Origin: an uncultured Collinsella sp.
GTDB lineage: Bacteria; Actinomycetota; Coriobacteriia; Coriobacteriales; Coriobacteriaceae
DNA length: 14,867 nt
Direction: 5' to 3'
NCBI GenBank assembly: GCA_900544995.1
Contig: UQXC01000051.1
Coordinates: 1-14,867, forward strand
Below the pieces are notes generated by a model, which did not search any database, was not told the origin of the DNA, and saw only the letters and a list, made by a program, of their open reading frames with translations. A program made the translations under genes and the position numbers. This document shows, one piece after another, positions 1-6,446 of the stretch. The stretch's first letter is position 1, and each line of letters opens with the position of its first letter.

Positions 1-49
1 GGCCGCGCTCATGCTGCTGCAGCAGCTGGGTGCGAGCGACGACGACTAA
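1..49 (+). CDS. C-terminal end of an upstream gene (partial)
   Basis: Reading in the frame that starts at base 2, fifteen sense codons run to a TAA at 47-49 and give the tail AALMLLQQLGASDDD. The codons are G/C-ending like those of the neighbours. The repeat that follows begins exactly at this stop codon, as two other copies in the window begin at or within one base of the stop codon of a clear gene; this supports a real gene end. Too little is visible to name the product, and the call rests on context only. Confidence 0.5.
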   Translation, partial: AALMLLQQLGASDDD

Positions 50-183
50 CGGGTCGACGCTGCAAACGCCCCATTTGGGCAATCTGACCCTCACTCGTCG
101 GTCGCGTACGCAAGTACGCTTCCCTCCTCCTTCGGGCCACCTTGCCACAAATGGAACGTTTTCGCTTACTTATGCTCAACCTG
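47..183 (+). repeat. Structured intergenic repeat, copy 1 (lacks 5' hairpin)
   Basis: Shares with copies at 4811-4957 and 13252-13411 the blocks TCGACGCTGCAA, GGCAATCTG, CACCTTGC and TTTCGCT. The outer stem pairs AACGCCCCATTTG (near 65-77) with CAAATGGAACGTT (near 148-160), with two mismatches. The inner hairpin is GCGTAC-GCAA-GTACGC. The 5' hairpin of the other copies is missing: only its last TAA remains, and that TAA is the stop codon of the upstream gene. The rest of the gap to base 264 shows no clear signal apart from the ribosome-binding site of the next gene. Confidence 0.8.
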
Positions 184-264
184 TAAGGGTATTTACGGGA
201 CAAAGCCATCTTCGTCTCACCCACATTGCAGGTTGACTGCCCTTCGCCCGACCGAAAGGAAAGC

Positions 265-1128
265 ATGTTCGGATACATCTATAAGAAAGATGTCGCCATT
301 ATCGCGGTTGTCCTGTGCCTTTGTCTGGGCGTGGGCAGCTTCTTTGATTATCAAATCTCGAGTGCGCTGTTCAACATCGGCAGCATGTACGGTCGCTTTG
401 TCGAGGCGGCCGGTGAGCTGCCGTTCGAGCCGACGGCGAGCATCGCGGGCGTTATGCTCGTGCGCTCGGCACGCCCCGATTCCAAGGCGAGCAAGTGGCT
501 CGCTGCGCTGGGCGTTTTGATCAACGTGGGTCTGGTCGGCTACGAGATTATCGGATCGCTGCGCGTCGGCGGCAAGCTTATTGCGTTTCAGCTGGTTCTG
601 ACGTTTGCGTTGGTCATCGCAGCCAACTTCATCGCCTACCGCCTCACGCGCACGACCGAGCCCGACGAGCTTACGCGCTGGGCGTTGATGGTGCTGGCCG
701 TGTGGGTCGCTCAGGCCATCATCCTCAACGTCATTGTTAAGCCGTTATGGTCGCGCCCGCGCATGCGCGTGATCGAGGTCACGCCGGGGCTCAATTTTCA
801 GCCGTGGTGGGTGATCGGCAACCCCGACAAATGGGCCTATATCGCCGCCGGCGTGATCAAGGACGGGTTCAAGTCGTTTGCGAGCGGACACACGGCGCAT
901 GCGGCGATCGGCCTTATGCTCGCCGGGCTTCCCGCGGCAGCCTTTAAGGAAAAACCTTCGCGTCGCCGCGTGATCTTTTGGGCGGCGGTTGTTGTTGCAG
1001 CGTTCGTCGCCTTTGGGCGCATCGTGATCGGCGCACACTTTTTGAGTGACGTGAGCTGCGGTTTTGCCCTGGTACTGGCACTTGAGTGCCTTGCCGCACG
1101 CATTGCCTATCCCAACGGCGTACAATAG
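265..1128 (+). CDS. PAP2-family membrane phosphatase
   Basis: A 287-residue integral membrane protein of the type 2 phosphatidic acid phosphatase family, which removes phosphate from lipid phosphates (phosphatidate, undecaprenyl pyrophosphate and similar) at the membrane. The three family motifs are visible: K159-PLWS-R164-P165 (a shortened KxxxxxxRP), SGH at 207-209, and R252-x5-H258-x3-D262. Several hydrophobic helices span residues 10-28, 78-98, 106-126, 138-157, 210-225 and 236-256. ATG 265 is chosen because GAAAGGA lies 4 bases upstream; an upstream start at 226 in the same frame has no ribosome-binding site. The exact substrate cannot be read from sequence. It stands alone behind repeat copy 1. 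Confidence 0.88.
   Translation: MFGYIYKKDVAIIAVVLCLCLGVGSFFDYQISSALFNIGSMYGRFVEAAGELPFEPTASIAGVMLVRSARPDSKASKWLAALGVLINVGLVGYEIIGSLRVGGKLIAFQLVLTFALVIAANFIAYRLTRTTEPDELTRWALMVLAVWVAQAIILNVIVKPLWSRPRMRVIEVTPGLNFQPWWVIGNPDKWAYIAAGVIKDGFKSFASGHTAHAAIGLMLAGLPAAAFKEKPSRRRVIFWAAVVVAAFVAFGRIVIGAHFLSDVSCGFALVLALECLAARIAYPNGVQ
1121..1126 (+). promoter_or_regulatory. Possible -10 box for the aldolase gene
   Basis: TACAAT overlaps the last codons of the PAP2 gene, 47 bases before the next start codon. Similar GTATAAT or CTACAAT boxes precede recQ and the YitT gene. No good -35 box is visible, so this is tentative. Confidence 0.3.
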
Positions 1129-1173
1129 CTCCGTTTGAATCATCTGGCCGATACCCGGTAAGAGAGGATTGCC

Positions 1174-2199
1174 ATGCTCGCGTTTAACAACGATTATTCC
1201 CACGGCGCACATCCGGCAGTGCTGCAGGCGCTCGTCGACACCAATATGGAGCCGCAGCCCGGCTACGGTACCGATGCGCACACCGAGCGTGCCAAGCAGC
1301 TTATCCGCGAGGCCTGTCAGGCCCCCGATGCCGACGTGTTTTTTCTGGTGGGCGGCACGCAGGCCAACGCGACGGTGATCGACATGTTGCTTGCGCCGTA
1401 CGAGGGCGTCGTTGCTGCTGAGACTGGCCACGTCGCCTGCCACGAGGCGGGGGCCATCGAGTTTGGCGGCCACAAGGTGCTCACCATCCCCGGCTACGAG
1501 GGCAAGATGCACGCCGAGGATCTGGAGAACTATATCCAGGTGTTCTACGAAAACGAGAGCTACGAGCACACGGTGTTTCCGGGTGCCGTGTACGTGAGTC
1601 TATCGACCGAGTACGGCACGCTGTACTCCAAGGCCGAGCTCGCGGCAATTCACGCAGTGTGCCAGAAGCGCGAGATTCCGCTGTTTGTGGACGGTGCTCG
1701 CCTGGCCTATGCGCTGGCGGCCGATGAGCGCGACATTACCCTGCCCGAGCTGGCGCAGCTGTGCGACGTGTTCTACATCGGCGGCACCAAGTGCGGCGCG
1801 CTTTGCGGCGAGGCCGTGGTGTTTTGCGGCATGCACGCTCCAGCGCATCCCATTCCGCGCATTAAGCAGCACGGCGCGCTGTTGGCCAAGGGCCGCCTGA
1901 CGGGCGTGCAGTTTGAGGCCCTTTTTACCGATGGCCTGTATTTTGAGATTGGTCGTCAGGCGATTGAAACCGCGCAGGCGCTTCGTCGCGTGCTGCACGA
2001 GCGCGGCTACCAGTTCTTTTTGGAGACGCCGACGAACCAGCAGTTTGTGATTCTGCCCAACGAGGACATGGCCCGCATTCGCGAACATGCCTCGATCGAG
2101 TACTGGGAAAAGTACGACGATACTCACACAGTGGTGCGCTTTTGCACCAGTTGGGCCACGACGCAGGAGGATATCGACGCGTTGGCGGCTGTCCTGTAG
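1174..2199 (+). CDS. Threonine aldolase / beta-eliminating lyase family PLP enzyme
   Basis: A 341-residue fold-type I pyridoxal-phosphate enzyme related to low-specificity L-threonine aldolase, which splits L-threonine or allo-threonine into glycine and acetaldehyde in the cytoplasm. Visible features: the N-terminal NDYSHGAHP and GYGTDAHT segments, the cofactor-phosphate loop GGTQAN (60-65), the ring-stacking His86 in ETGH, the cofactor-binding D173-GAR, and the Schiff-base lysine K206 in GGTKCGA. Length is normal for the family. The start at ATG 1174 follows AGAGAGGA with good spacing. The sequence is of the divergent type seen in many gut anaerobes, so the amino acid cleaved (threonine, phenylserine or another beta-hydroxy amino acid) is uncertain. 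Confidence 0.85.
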   Translation: MLAFNNDYSHGAHPAVLQALVDTNMEPQPGYGTDAHTERAKQLIREACQAPDADVFFLVGGTQANATVIDMLLAPYEGVVAAETGHVACHEAGAIEFGGHKVLTIPGYEGKMHAEDLENYIQVFYENESYEHTVFPGAVYVSLSTEYGTLYSKAELAAIHAVCQKREIPLFVDGARLAYALAADERDITLPELAQLCDVFYIGGTKCGALCGEAVVFCGMHAPAHPIPRIKQHGALLAKGRLTGVQFEALFTDGLYFEIGRQAIETAQALRRVLHERGYQFFLETPTNQQFVILPNEDMARIREHASIEYWEKYDDTHTVVRFCTSWATTQEDIDALAAVL

Positions 2200-2217
2200 C
2201 CTGATGTAATGACAAGG

Positions 2218-2261
2218 GGCCGCCCTACGCCTGAGCTTGGCGCAGGGCGGCCTTTGCTTTT
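2218..2261 (+). terminator. Rho-independent terminator after the aldolase gene
   Basis: A perfect 9-bp stem GGCCGCCCT (2218-2226) with AGGGCGGCC (2244-2252) contains a further CGCC/GGCG pair and is followed by TTTGCTTTT. It sits 19 bases after the stop codon and ends just before the ribosome-binding site of the acetyltransferase gene. Confidence 0.85.
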
Positions 2262-2277
2262 GGGGGAGAAGGGTTGT

Positions 2278-2868
2278 ATGACCGAGATGTCCGAGCCGAC
2301 GATTCGCCTGGCGACGCCCGATGATGCGCCGGAGTTGCTTGCCATTTACGAGCCGTATGTGCGCGAGACTGCGATTACCTGCGAATACGAGGTGCCGAGT
2401 GTTGAGGAGTTCGCCGGGCGCATCGAGCGTACGCTCGAGCGCTATCCGTATCTGGTGATGGAGCTGGACGGGCGTCCGGTAGGCTATGCCTACGTGAGTC
2501 CGCTTAACAGCCGCGAGGCATACGACTGGTCGGTCGAGACGTCGATCTACCTGGCACGCGATGTGCGCCATGGCGGGCTGGGTCGCAAGCTGCACGACGC
2601 GCTCAAGCAATGCCTGGTCGCGATGGGCATCACCAACATGTGCGCGCTCATTGCCGTGCCGCACGATAAGGACGACGAGTATCTAACGCACAACAGTCAG
2701 GATTTCCATGCCCATATGGGGTATCGCCTGGTGGGCGCCTTCGACCGCTGCGCCCAAAAGTTCGGCCGCTGGTACGACATGTGCTGGATGGAGCTGGTCC
2801 TGGCCGAGCGCACACCCAACCAACCCAAACCAACCTGGTTCCCCGACCTTCCCAAACCTACCATTTAG
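2278..2868 (+). CDS. GNAT N-acetyltransferase, phosphinothricin/methionine-sulfone type
   Basis: A 196-residue GCN5-related acetyltransferase that would transfer acetyl from acetyl-CoA to an amino group. The region WSVETSIYLARDVRHGGLG (84-102) combines the VExSIY strand and the acetyl-CoA pyrophosphate loop (RHGGLG, 97-102) typical of the Pat/MddA subgroup, which acetylates phosphinothricin, methionine sulfoximine or methionine sulfone. The HMGYRLVGAF segment (146-155) is the usual C-terminal part of the fold. ATG 2278 follows GGGGAGAAGG; an in-frame ATG at 2209 would read through the terminator hairpin and is rejected. The last 18 residues are proline-rich and not part of the fold. Substrate is inferred only from family likeness. 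It converges on the gntR gene to its right. Confidence 0.85.
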   Translation: MTEMSEPTIRLATPDDAPELLAIYEPYVRETAITCEYEVPSVEEFAGRIERTLERYPYLVMELDGRPVGYAYVSPLNSREAYDWSVETSIYLARDVRHGGLGRKLHDALKQCLVAMGITNMCALIAVPHDKDDEYLTHNSQDFHAHMGYRLVGAFDRCAQKFGRWYDMCWMELVLAERTPNQPKPTWFPDLPKPTI

Positions 2869-2891
2869 GGACAGGTTTATTTTGGCAGGTT
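2855..2891. terminator. Possible two-way terminator between convergent genes
   Basis: AACCTACCA (2855-2863) pairs with TGGCAGGTT (2883-2891) with one mismatch. It covers the stop codon of the acetyltransferase and touches that of the gntR gene on the other strand. The loop is T-rich on the plus strand. The stem is imperfect and overlaps coding ends, so the role is tentative. Confidence 0.35.
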
Positions 2892-3612
2892 AGCCGATGG
2901 GCTCGGTGTATTTGGCGCGGTCGGTGCGCTGGATGCGCTTGGAGACGTGGAGCGGGCGGCCGTCGGTGTCGTAGACGTAGTCGGTGATCAGGATCAGCGC
3001 CTGCCCGCGCTCGACGTTGAGCAAAAACGCCTCGTTTTGCGAGGCGTAGCACACCTCAAAGGTCTTATGCCCCTGTGCCGGCGCGCGATGGAACTCCTGT
3101 CGCAGCGTGGCGTAGAGCGAACCGTTGATATCGCGATCGATGAGTGCCTCGAAGCTTGGCGGCAGATAAGTGGTCTCCAGGCACAGCGGCGCATCGTCCA
3201 GATAACGCAGGCGGACAAGTTTGACGAGCTTGCTGCCCACGGCGGCGTCAAAGAACTTAGCTATGCTGCCGGCCGCCTTGGCAAAGCCCGAATCCACGGT
3301 GCGCGTGGTGGGCTTCATGCCCTGGCCTTCGACCTGCTTGGTATAGCTCGAAAACACCAGGTTGTTCTCGTGGAGCGCGGGCGTGTCGGCCACAAAGGCG
3401 CCACGCCCGCGCTCGGTGCGCACCAGGCCCTCATCAACGAGCACCTTAAGGGCGTGGCGCACGGTGCTGCGCGACAGCCCCGATTCGTCCATGAGCTCCA
3501 TCTCGGACGGCAGCTTGTCTCCGCGTGCGTAGATGCCGGCGGCGATGCGGTCGCGAAGCGTACCCGCCAAGCGCTCGTATTGGGCCAGTTTCTTTTTAGA
3601 CGAAGCGTTCAT
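2890..3612 (-). CDS. GntR/HutC-family transcriptional regulator 1
   Basis: A 240-residue cytoplasmic DNA-binding protein. Residues about 12-75 form the GntR winged helix: LRDRIAAGIYARGDKLPSE, the recognition helix SRSTVRHALKVL (47-58), and the wing ERGRGAFV. Residues about 90-235 match the UTRA ligand-binding domain of the HutC subgroup, which typically binds sugar phosphates or small metabolites. It is divergent from SIS deglycase 1 across a 205-base AT-rich gap, so it most likely controls that gene and itself. The start at 3612 has only a weak AGGT ribosome-binding site, but no better start is present. The effector is unknown; a phosphorylated sugar-amine would suit the neighbour. Confidence 0.88.
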   Translation of the reverse strand: MNASSKKKLAQYERLAGTLRDRIAAGIYARGDKLPSEMELMDESGLSRSTVRHALKVLVDEGLVRTERGRGAFVADTPALHENNLVFSSYTKQVEGQGMKPTTRTVDSGFAKAAGSIAKFFDAAVGSKLVKLVRLRYLDDAPLCLETTYLPPSFEALIDRDINGSLYATLRQEFHRAPAQGHKTFEVCYASQNEAFLLNVERGQALILITDYVYDTDGRPLHVSKRIQRTDRAKYTEPIG

Positions 3613-3817
3613 GCGATCAACCTGTATCTAACTTGTATGCGTATCTAATCAAGCATGTATTCAATACAACAACAAAACCGCTGGTAGCTAGCTATCGAAA
3701 ACCGCATCAGCAAAATTTCTAAGATAAATATAGCATACAACTAGTCGACATAACCAAAACATGTATGTAACTTGTATGCCATCGAGAGCATCAAACGAGA
3801 AGAAAGGCTGATGCACG
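3613..3817. promoter_or_regulatory. Divergent promoter region with TTGTATGC repeats
   Basis: This gap is far more AT-rich than its surroundings. TTGTATGC occurs three times: 3633-3640 and 3772-3779 on the plus strand and 3733-3740 as GCATACAA. A further TGTATG lies at 3762-3767, 11 bases from the TGTATG at 3773-3778. The outermost copies sit close to each gene start, where a repressor could block both promoters. A 10-bp palindrome TAGCTAGCTA lies at 3685-3694. The ribosome-binding site for the SIS gene is AAGAAAGG at 3800-3807. Confidence 0.6.
3656..3668. promoter_or_regulatory. Candidate GntR operator palindrome
   Basis: TGTATT-C-AATACA is a perfect 13-bp inverted repeat 44 bases upstream of the gntR 1 start codon, placed as an autoregulatory operator would be. 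It shares the TGTAT core with the nearby TTGTATGC copies. That the adjacent GntR protein binds it is an inference from position and symmetry. Confidence 0.5.
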
Positions 3818-4810
3818 ATGACTACTCAGGAACAGGTTAAGGATGTCGTCTCCCAGGTTTTGGCTGACAAGGCAGACAAGGGCGGCATCAAGCGCGTCGT
3901 GTGGATTGGCGCTGGCGGATCCAACGGCGGCAACTATCCTGCCCAGTACTTTATGGAGCACGAGGCCACGCAGGTCGTGAGCTCCAGCTACACCAGCAAC
4001 GAGTTCGTGCACGCCACCCCGGCCTACGTCAACGAGAACACCCTGGCCGTCGTCGTGTCCATGCGCGGCACCAAGGAGACCATCGTCGCCGCCCAGGTCG
4101 CCAAGGACCACGGCGCCAGCACCATCGCCATCTATGTTGACGAGTCCGGCCTCACCGAGGTCTGCGACTACAAGATCCAGTACGACAGCCTGGCCGTCGA
4201 CGAGTCCTGCATGGGCCACACCAACTCCGCCGTCGTGACCATGATCGCCATGGAGCTTACGCAGCAGACCGAGGGTTATGCCGAGTACGAGACCGCTATG
4301 GCCGCGTTCGACTTGGTCGACCCCATCTATCGCAAGGCCGTCGAGTACACCCGTCCGCTTGCTGCCAAGTGGGCCGAGCAGAACGCCGACAAGCCCTGCA
4401 TCAACGTCATGGCCCAGGGCCCGCTCTTTGGTGCCGCCTACGTCTTTAGCATCTGCAACGTGCAGGAGATGCTGCAGATCGACTCCTGCACCATCAACAC
4501 CTGCGACTTCTTCCACGGCCCCTTCGAGATCCTGGACAAGCGTACCTCGCTGTTCCAGCTCATCAGCGTCGGCCGCAGCCGCTGCAACGACGAGCGCGGC
4601 ATCCGCTTCGTCAACCAGTACGGTGGCGAGCGCGTCTATCAGCTTGACGCCAAGGAGCTCGGCCTCAACGACATCAAGGACAGCGTGAGCGAGTACTTCA
4701 ACCACCTGATCTTTGCGCCGATCCTCAACAACGTGTACATGCGTGCGCTCTCTGCCGTAACTCACAAGGACTACATGACGCGCCGCTACATGTGGAAGCT
4801 TGAGTATTAG
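3818..4810 (+). CDS. SIS-domain sugar-amine-6-phosphate deglycase 1 (FrlB-like)
   Basis: A 330-residue cytoplasmic double-SIS protein related to fructosamine-6-phosphate deglycases (FrlB; GfrE/GfrF of Salmonella), which split phosphorylated Amadori-type compounds into a sugar phosphate and an amine. The catalytic pair known from FraB/FrlB, Glu then His 16 residues later, is present as E217 and H233 (in FFHGPFE). The C-terminus RRYMWKLEY matches the FrlB ending. The phosphate-binding loop is unusual: where relatives have SxSGxTxET, this protein has SMRGTKET (81-88), one residue shorter and lacking the second serine. It is single-gene, divergent from gntR 1, and followed directly by repeat copy 2. 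ATG 3818 is used; ATG 3811 is in another frame. Its substrate probably differs from that of the second deglycase. Confidence 0.85.
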   Translation: MTTQEQVKDVVSQVLADKADKGGIKRVVWIGAGGSNGGNYPAQYFMEHEATQVVSSSYTSNEFVHATPAYVNENTLAVVVSMRGTKETIVAAQVAKDHGASTIAIYVDESGLTEVCDYKIQYDSLAVDESCMGHTNSAVVTMIAMELTQQTEGYAEYETAMAAFDLVDPIYRKAVEYTRPLAAKWAEQNADKPCINVMAQGPLFGAAYVFSICNVQEMLQIDSCTINTCDFFHGPFEILDKRTSLFQLISVGRSRCNDERGIRFVNQYGGERVYQLDAKELGLNDIKDSVSEYFNHLIFAPILNNVYMRALSAVTHKDYMTRRYMWKLEY

Positions 4811-4957
4811 TTACGCCGTTCTACCGAACGGCGTAACGGCTCGACGCTGCAAACCCGCCAGAGCGGCAATCTGCCTTTCAGCTTCAGCGGCATGACCAGA
4901 AGGTCAATGCCGCTTCGCTTCAAGGCACCTTGCTCGCTCTGGCGGGTTTTCGCTGAC
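4811..4957 (+). repeat. Structured intergenic repeat, copy 2
   Basis: Starts on the base after the stop codon. 5' hairpin: TTACGCCGTTC-TACC-GAACGGCGTAA (11-bp stem). Outer stem: AAACCCGCCAGAGC (4851-4864) with GCTCTGGCGGGTTT (4936-4949), 14 bp, perfect, with GCAA (4866-4869) and TTGC (4930-4933) able to pair inside it. Inner hairpin: AGCGGCAT and GACC (4886-4897) with GGTC and ATGCCGCT (4902-4914), loop AGAA. Between this element and eamA (4958-5181) lie the hairpin at 5009-5064 and the motif at 5124-5142. Confidence 0.85.
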
Positions 4958-5008
4958 GTTGTCAAAGCGTCGGCGTTGCCTTGGTCCAGATGTGGCACTT
5001 GGCAGTCC

Positions 5009-5064
5009 TAGTCGTTGGGGGCGTTCTTGAATGACCAGTCATTTAAGTGCGTCCCCAATGACTA
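5009..5064. repeat. 56-nt hairpin/palindrome
   Basis: Bases 5009-5035 pair with 5038-5064 around a two-base CA centre: 27 pairs with four G-T wobbles and one T-T mismatch. The core runs TTGGGG opposite CCCCAA. It lies in the 371-base gap upstream of eamA. The form suits a small palindromic repeat or a structured transcript; a terminator is unlikely, as no T-tract follows. Confidence 0.75.
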
Positions 5065-5123
5065 CCCAATGAGTGTGTGGGCGAGCAGATTTTTCCGTTC
5101 GGCGATTTGTGTCTTGAAAAATG

Positions 5124-5142
5124 TATATAACGACTATAACGT
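5124..5142. promoter_or_regulatory. CGTTATA-type motif pair upstream of eamA
   Basis: On the minus strand this reads ACGTTATA then GT then CGTTATATAC, so two CGTTATA units lie 9 bases apart. ACGTTATA also occurs at 6411-6418 (PTS operon) and 12481-12488 (gntR 2), and CGTTATATAC is identical at 12482-12491. Candidate operator, or a shared AT-rich -10 region. Confidence 0.45.
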
Positions 5143-5181
5143 AGTGTGAAACATATTGGAAACAATACCGAGGAGGCTGCG

Positions 5182-6264
5182 TTGAAGAAAAGCAATCTGG
5201 GCTATGTGCTGGTGCTGGTCGCCGCGCTTATGTGGGGCAGCATCGGAATCTTTGTAAACGGCATCTCGGCCATGGGCGTTTCGTCCCAGAGCATGGCTGC
5301 CTTTCGCTTGTTGGTCGGAGCGCTTATCTTGGCACCGGTCCTGATGTTTATGGGCTGCCGTCCGGGTGAGGGGTCTACCGTGGCTCAGGGTCCGCTGGCC
5401 CTGTTCAAGGCAAGCCCCAAAGAGCTCGTCCCCTGCGCGCTTGTCGGTATCGTCGGTCTGGCCGCCGCCAACACCTGCTATTACGAGTGCATGGGCGAGG
5501 TCGGCATGTCTACGGCCTCGGTGCTGCTCTACACCTCGCCGGTGTTTGGTGTCATGCTCGGCCGCGTACTTTATCGCGAGGACGTGACCCCCAACAAGCT
5601 CGTTGCCATTGTCTTTAACATCGTTGGCTGCGTGCTTGCAGTGACCAATGGCGACCTTTCCGGTTTTCATTTTTCGGTTTGGGGCGTCACGTCGGGCGTG
5701 ATTGCAGGCTTTTGCGGTGCGTCGCTCGCGGTGTTTAGCCGAATAGCAACCAAGACGGTCCACCCGCTGGCTGTCACGTTTTGGGGCTTTGTTTTTGGCG
5801 GTGCGGTTATGGCGGCTATCGCGGCTCCGTGGCCGGATGTCGCCGCGGCAATGTCGCCACAGCTGCTGCTGCTGTTCCTTGGCTTTGGACTCATCCCCAC
5901 AGCCGTTGCTTACATCTTATATATGCAGGGTCTGTCCATGGGGCTCGAGACATCGAAAGTTCCCGTCGTAATGTCTTTCGAGACGGTCGTCACCGTACTG
6001 GTGGGCATTGGTGTCTACGCCGAGCCCGCCGGCGCGATTAAAGTCCTGGGCATCGTGCTGGTGCTCGCGTCCATCCTGATTATGAACACCGACTTCTCCA
6101 AGCTGCGCAACAGTGTGTTTGTCGGTCATGTCATTGAGAGCATGACCTTTAAGCCCAACGCGTGGTGGACCGAAAAATCTCAGGACATGGATCTGTTTAA
6201 GGAACGCACCGGCATTGCGCTGGAACCCACCGTACAGGAAAGCCCCTGGTACTTCGTGCGATAG
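5182..6264 (+). CDS. EamA/DMT-superfamily permease
   Basis: A 360-residue inner-membrane protein with two EamA repeats and about ten hydrophobic helices; relatives of this drug/metabolite transporter superfamily mostly export amino acids or other small metabolites. The start is TTG 5182, because AGGAGG at 5171-5176 sits 5 bases upstream; a GTG at 5146 in frame has no such site. After the last helix (near residue 305) there is a soluble tail of about 50 residues ending in SPWYFVR, longer than usual for the family. It lies between the two deglycase genes, and its upstream motif is shared with the PTS operon, so export of the amine released by the deglycases is possible, but that is inference. 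Confidence 0.85.
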   Translation: MKKSNLGYVLVLVAALMWGSIGIFVNGISAMGVSSQSMAAFRLLVGALILAPVLMFMGCRPGEGSTVAQGPLALFKASPKELVPCALVGIVGLAAANTCYYECMGEVGMSTASVLLYTSPVFGVMLGRVLYREDVTPNKLVAIVFNIVGCVLAVTNGDLSGFHFSVWGVTSGVIAGFCGASLAVFSRIATKTVHPLAVTFWGFVFGGAVMAAIAAPWPDVAAAMSPQLLLLFLGFGLIPTAVAYILYMQGLSMGLETSKVPVVMSFETVVTVLVGIGVYAEPAGAIKVLGIVLVLASILIMNTDFSKLRNSVFVGHVIESMTFKPNAWWTEKSQDMDLFKERTGIALEPTVQESPWYFVR

Positions 6265-6342
6265 GGGATTGCGCGCAGGGTCTGACCTGGGGTTATCCAG
6301 CTAGCGCCGGCCTACCCAGCCCAACGTTTCGAGTACGTTAAA

Positions 6343-6376
6343 CCCGTCAACGGTCGATTTTCACCCGCGAACGGTC
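6343..6376 (+). promoter_or_regulatory. Direct repeat spaced 21 bp upstream of the PTS operon
   Basis: CCCGTCAACGGTC (6343-6355) and CCCGCGAACGGTC (6364-6376) match at 11 of 13 bases and lie exactly 21 bp apart, about two helical turns. A -10-like TATACT follows at 6379-6384. This is the arrangement of a dimeric activator or repressor site on one DNA face. No binding protein can be named. Confidence 0.45.
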
Positions 6377-6401
6377 TTTATACTAATTAGCAATATAAGC
6401 A

Positions 6402-6420
6402 ACGTATAAGACGTTATAAT
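6402..6420 (+). promoter_or_regulatory. Likely -10 region and ACGTTATA motif of the PTS operon
   Basis: ACGTATAA (6402-6409) is followed by ACGTTATAAT (6411-6420), whose TATAAT (6415-6420) is a consensus -10 box 26 bases before the start codon of EIIAB. No good -35 box is visible 17 bases upstream, which would fit a regulated promoter. ACGTTATA recurs before eamA and gntR 2. Confidence 0.5.
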
Positions 6421-6446
6421 GACCATAACGAAAAGGAGGAGGCAAG

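Noticed and set aside
3791..4765. Long open frame on the minus strand opposite deglycase 1 (also 745-1569, 1600-2664, 6414-7217, 7371-8285, 8134-9135, 8975-10189, 14091-14852)
   Set aside because: These mirror strongly G/C-ending codons of real genes on the other strand. Their translations are repetitive in Gly, Asp, His, Leu and Val or Arg, match no family I know, and lack ribosome-binding sites.
4807..4998. Small minus-strand gene of 63 codons within repeat copy 2
   Set aside because: The open frame lies across the stem arms of the structured repeat and has no ribosome-binding site; it is a by-product of the palindromes.
4993..5010. Sigma-54 promoter (TGGCAC at 4993-4998)
   Set aside because: The -12 GC element is not at the right distance, no LevR-type activator is encoded here, and no such site precedes the PTS operon.
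4811..5181. Riboswitch (for example lysine) upstream of the permease
   Set aside because: The structures there match the three-copy repeat and a simple long hairpin; I recognise no known riboswitch core.
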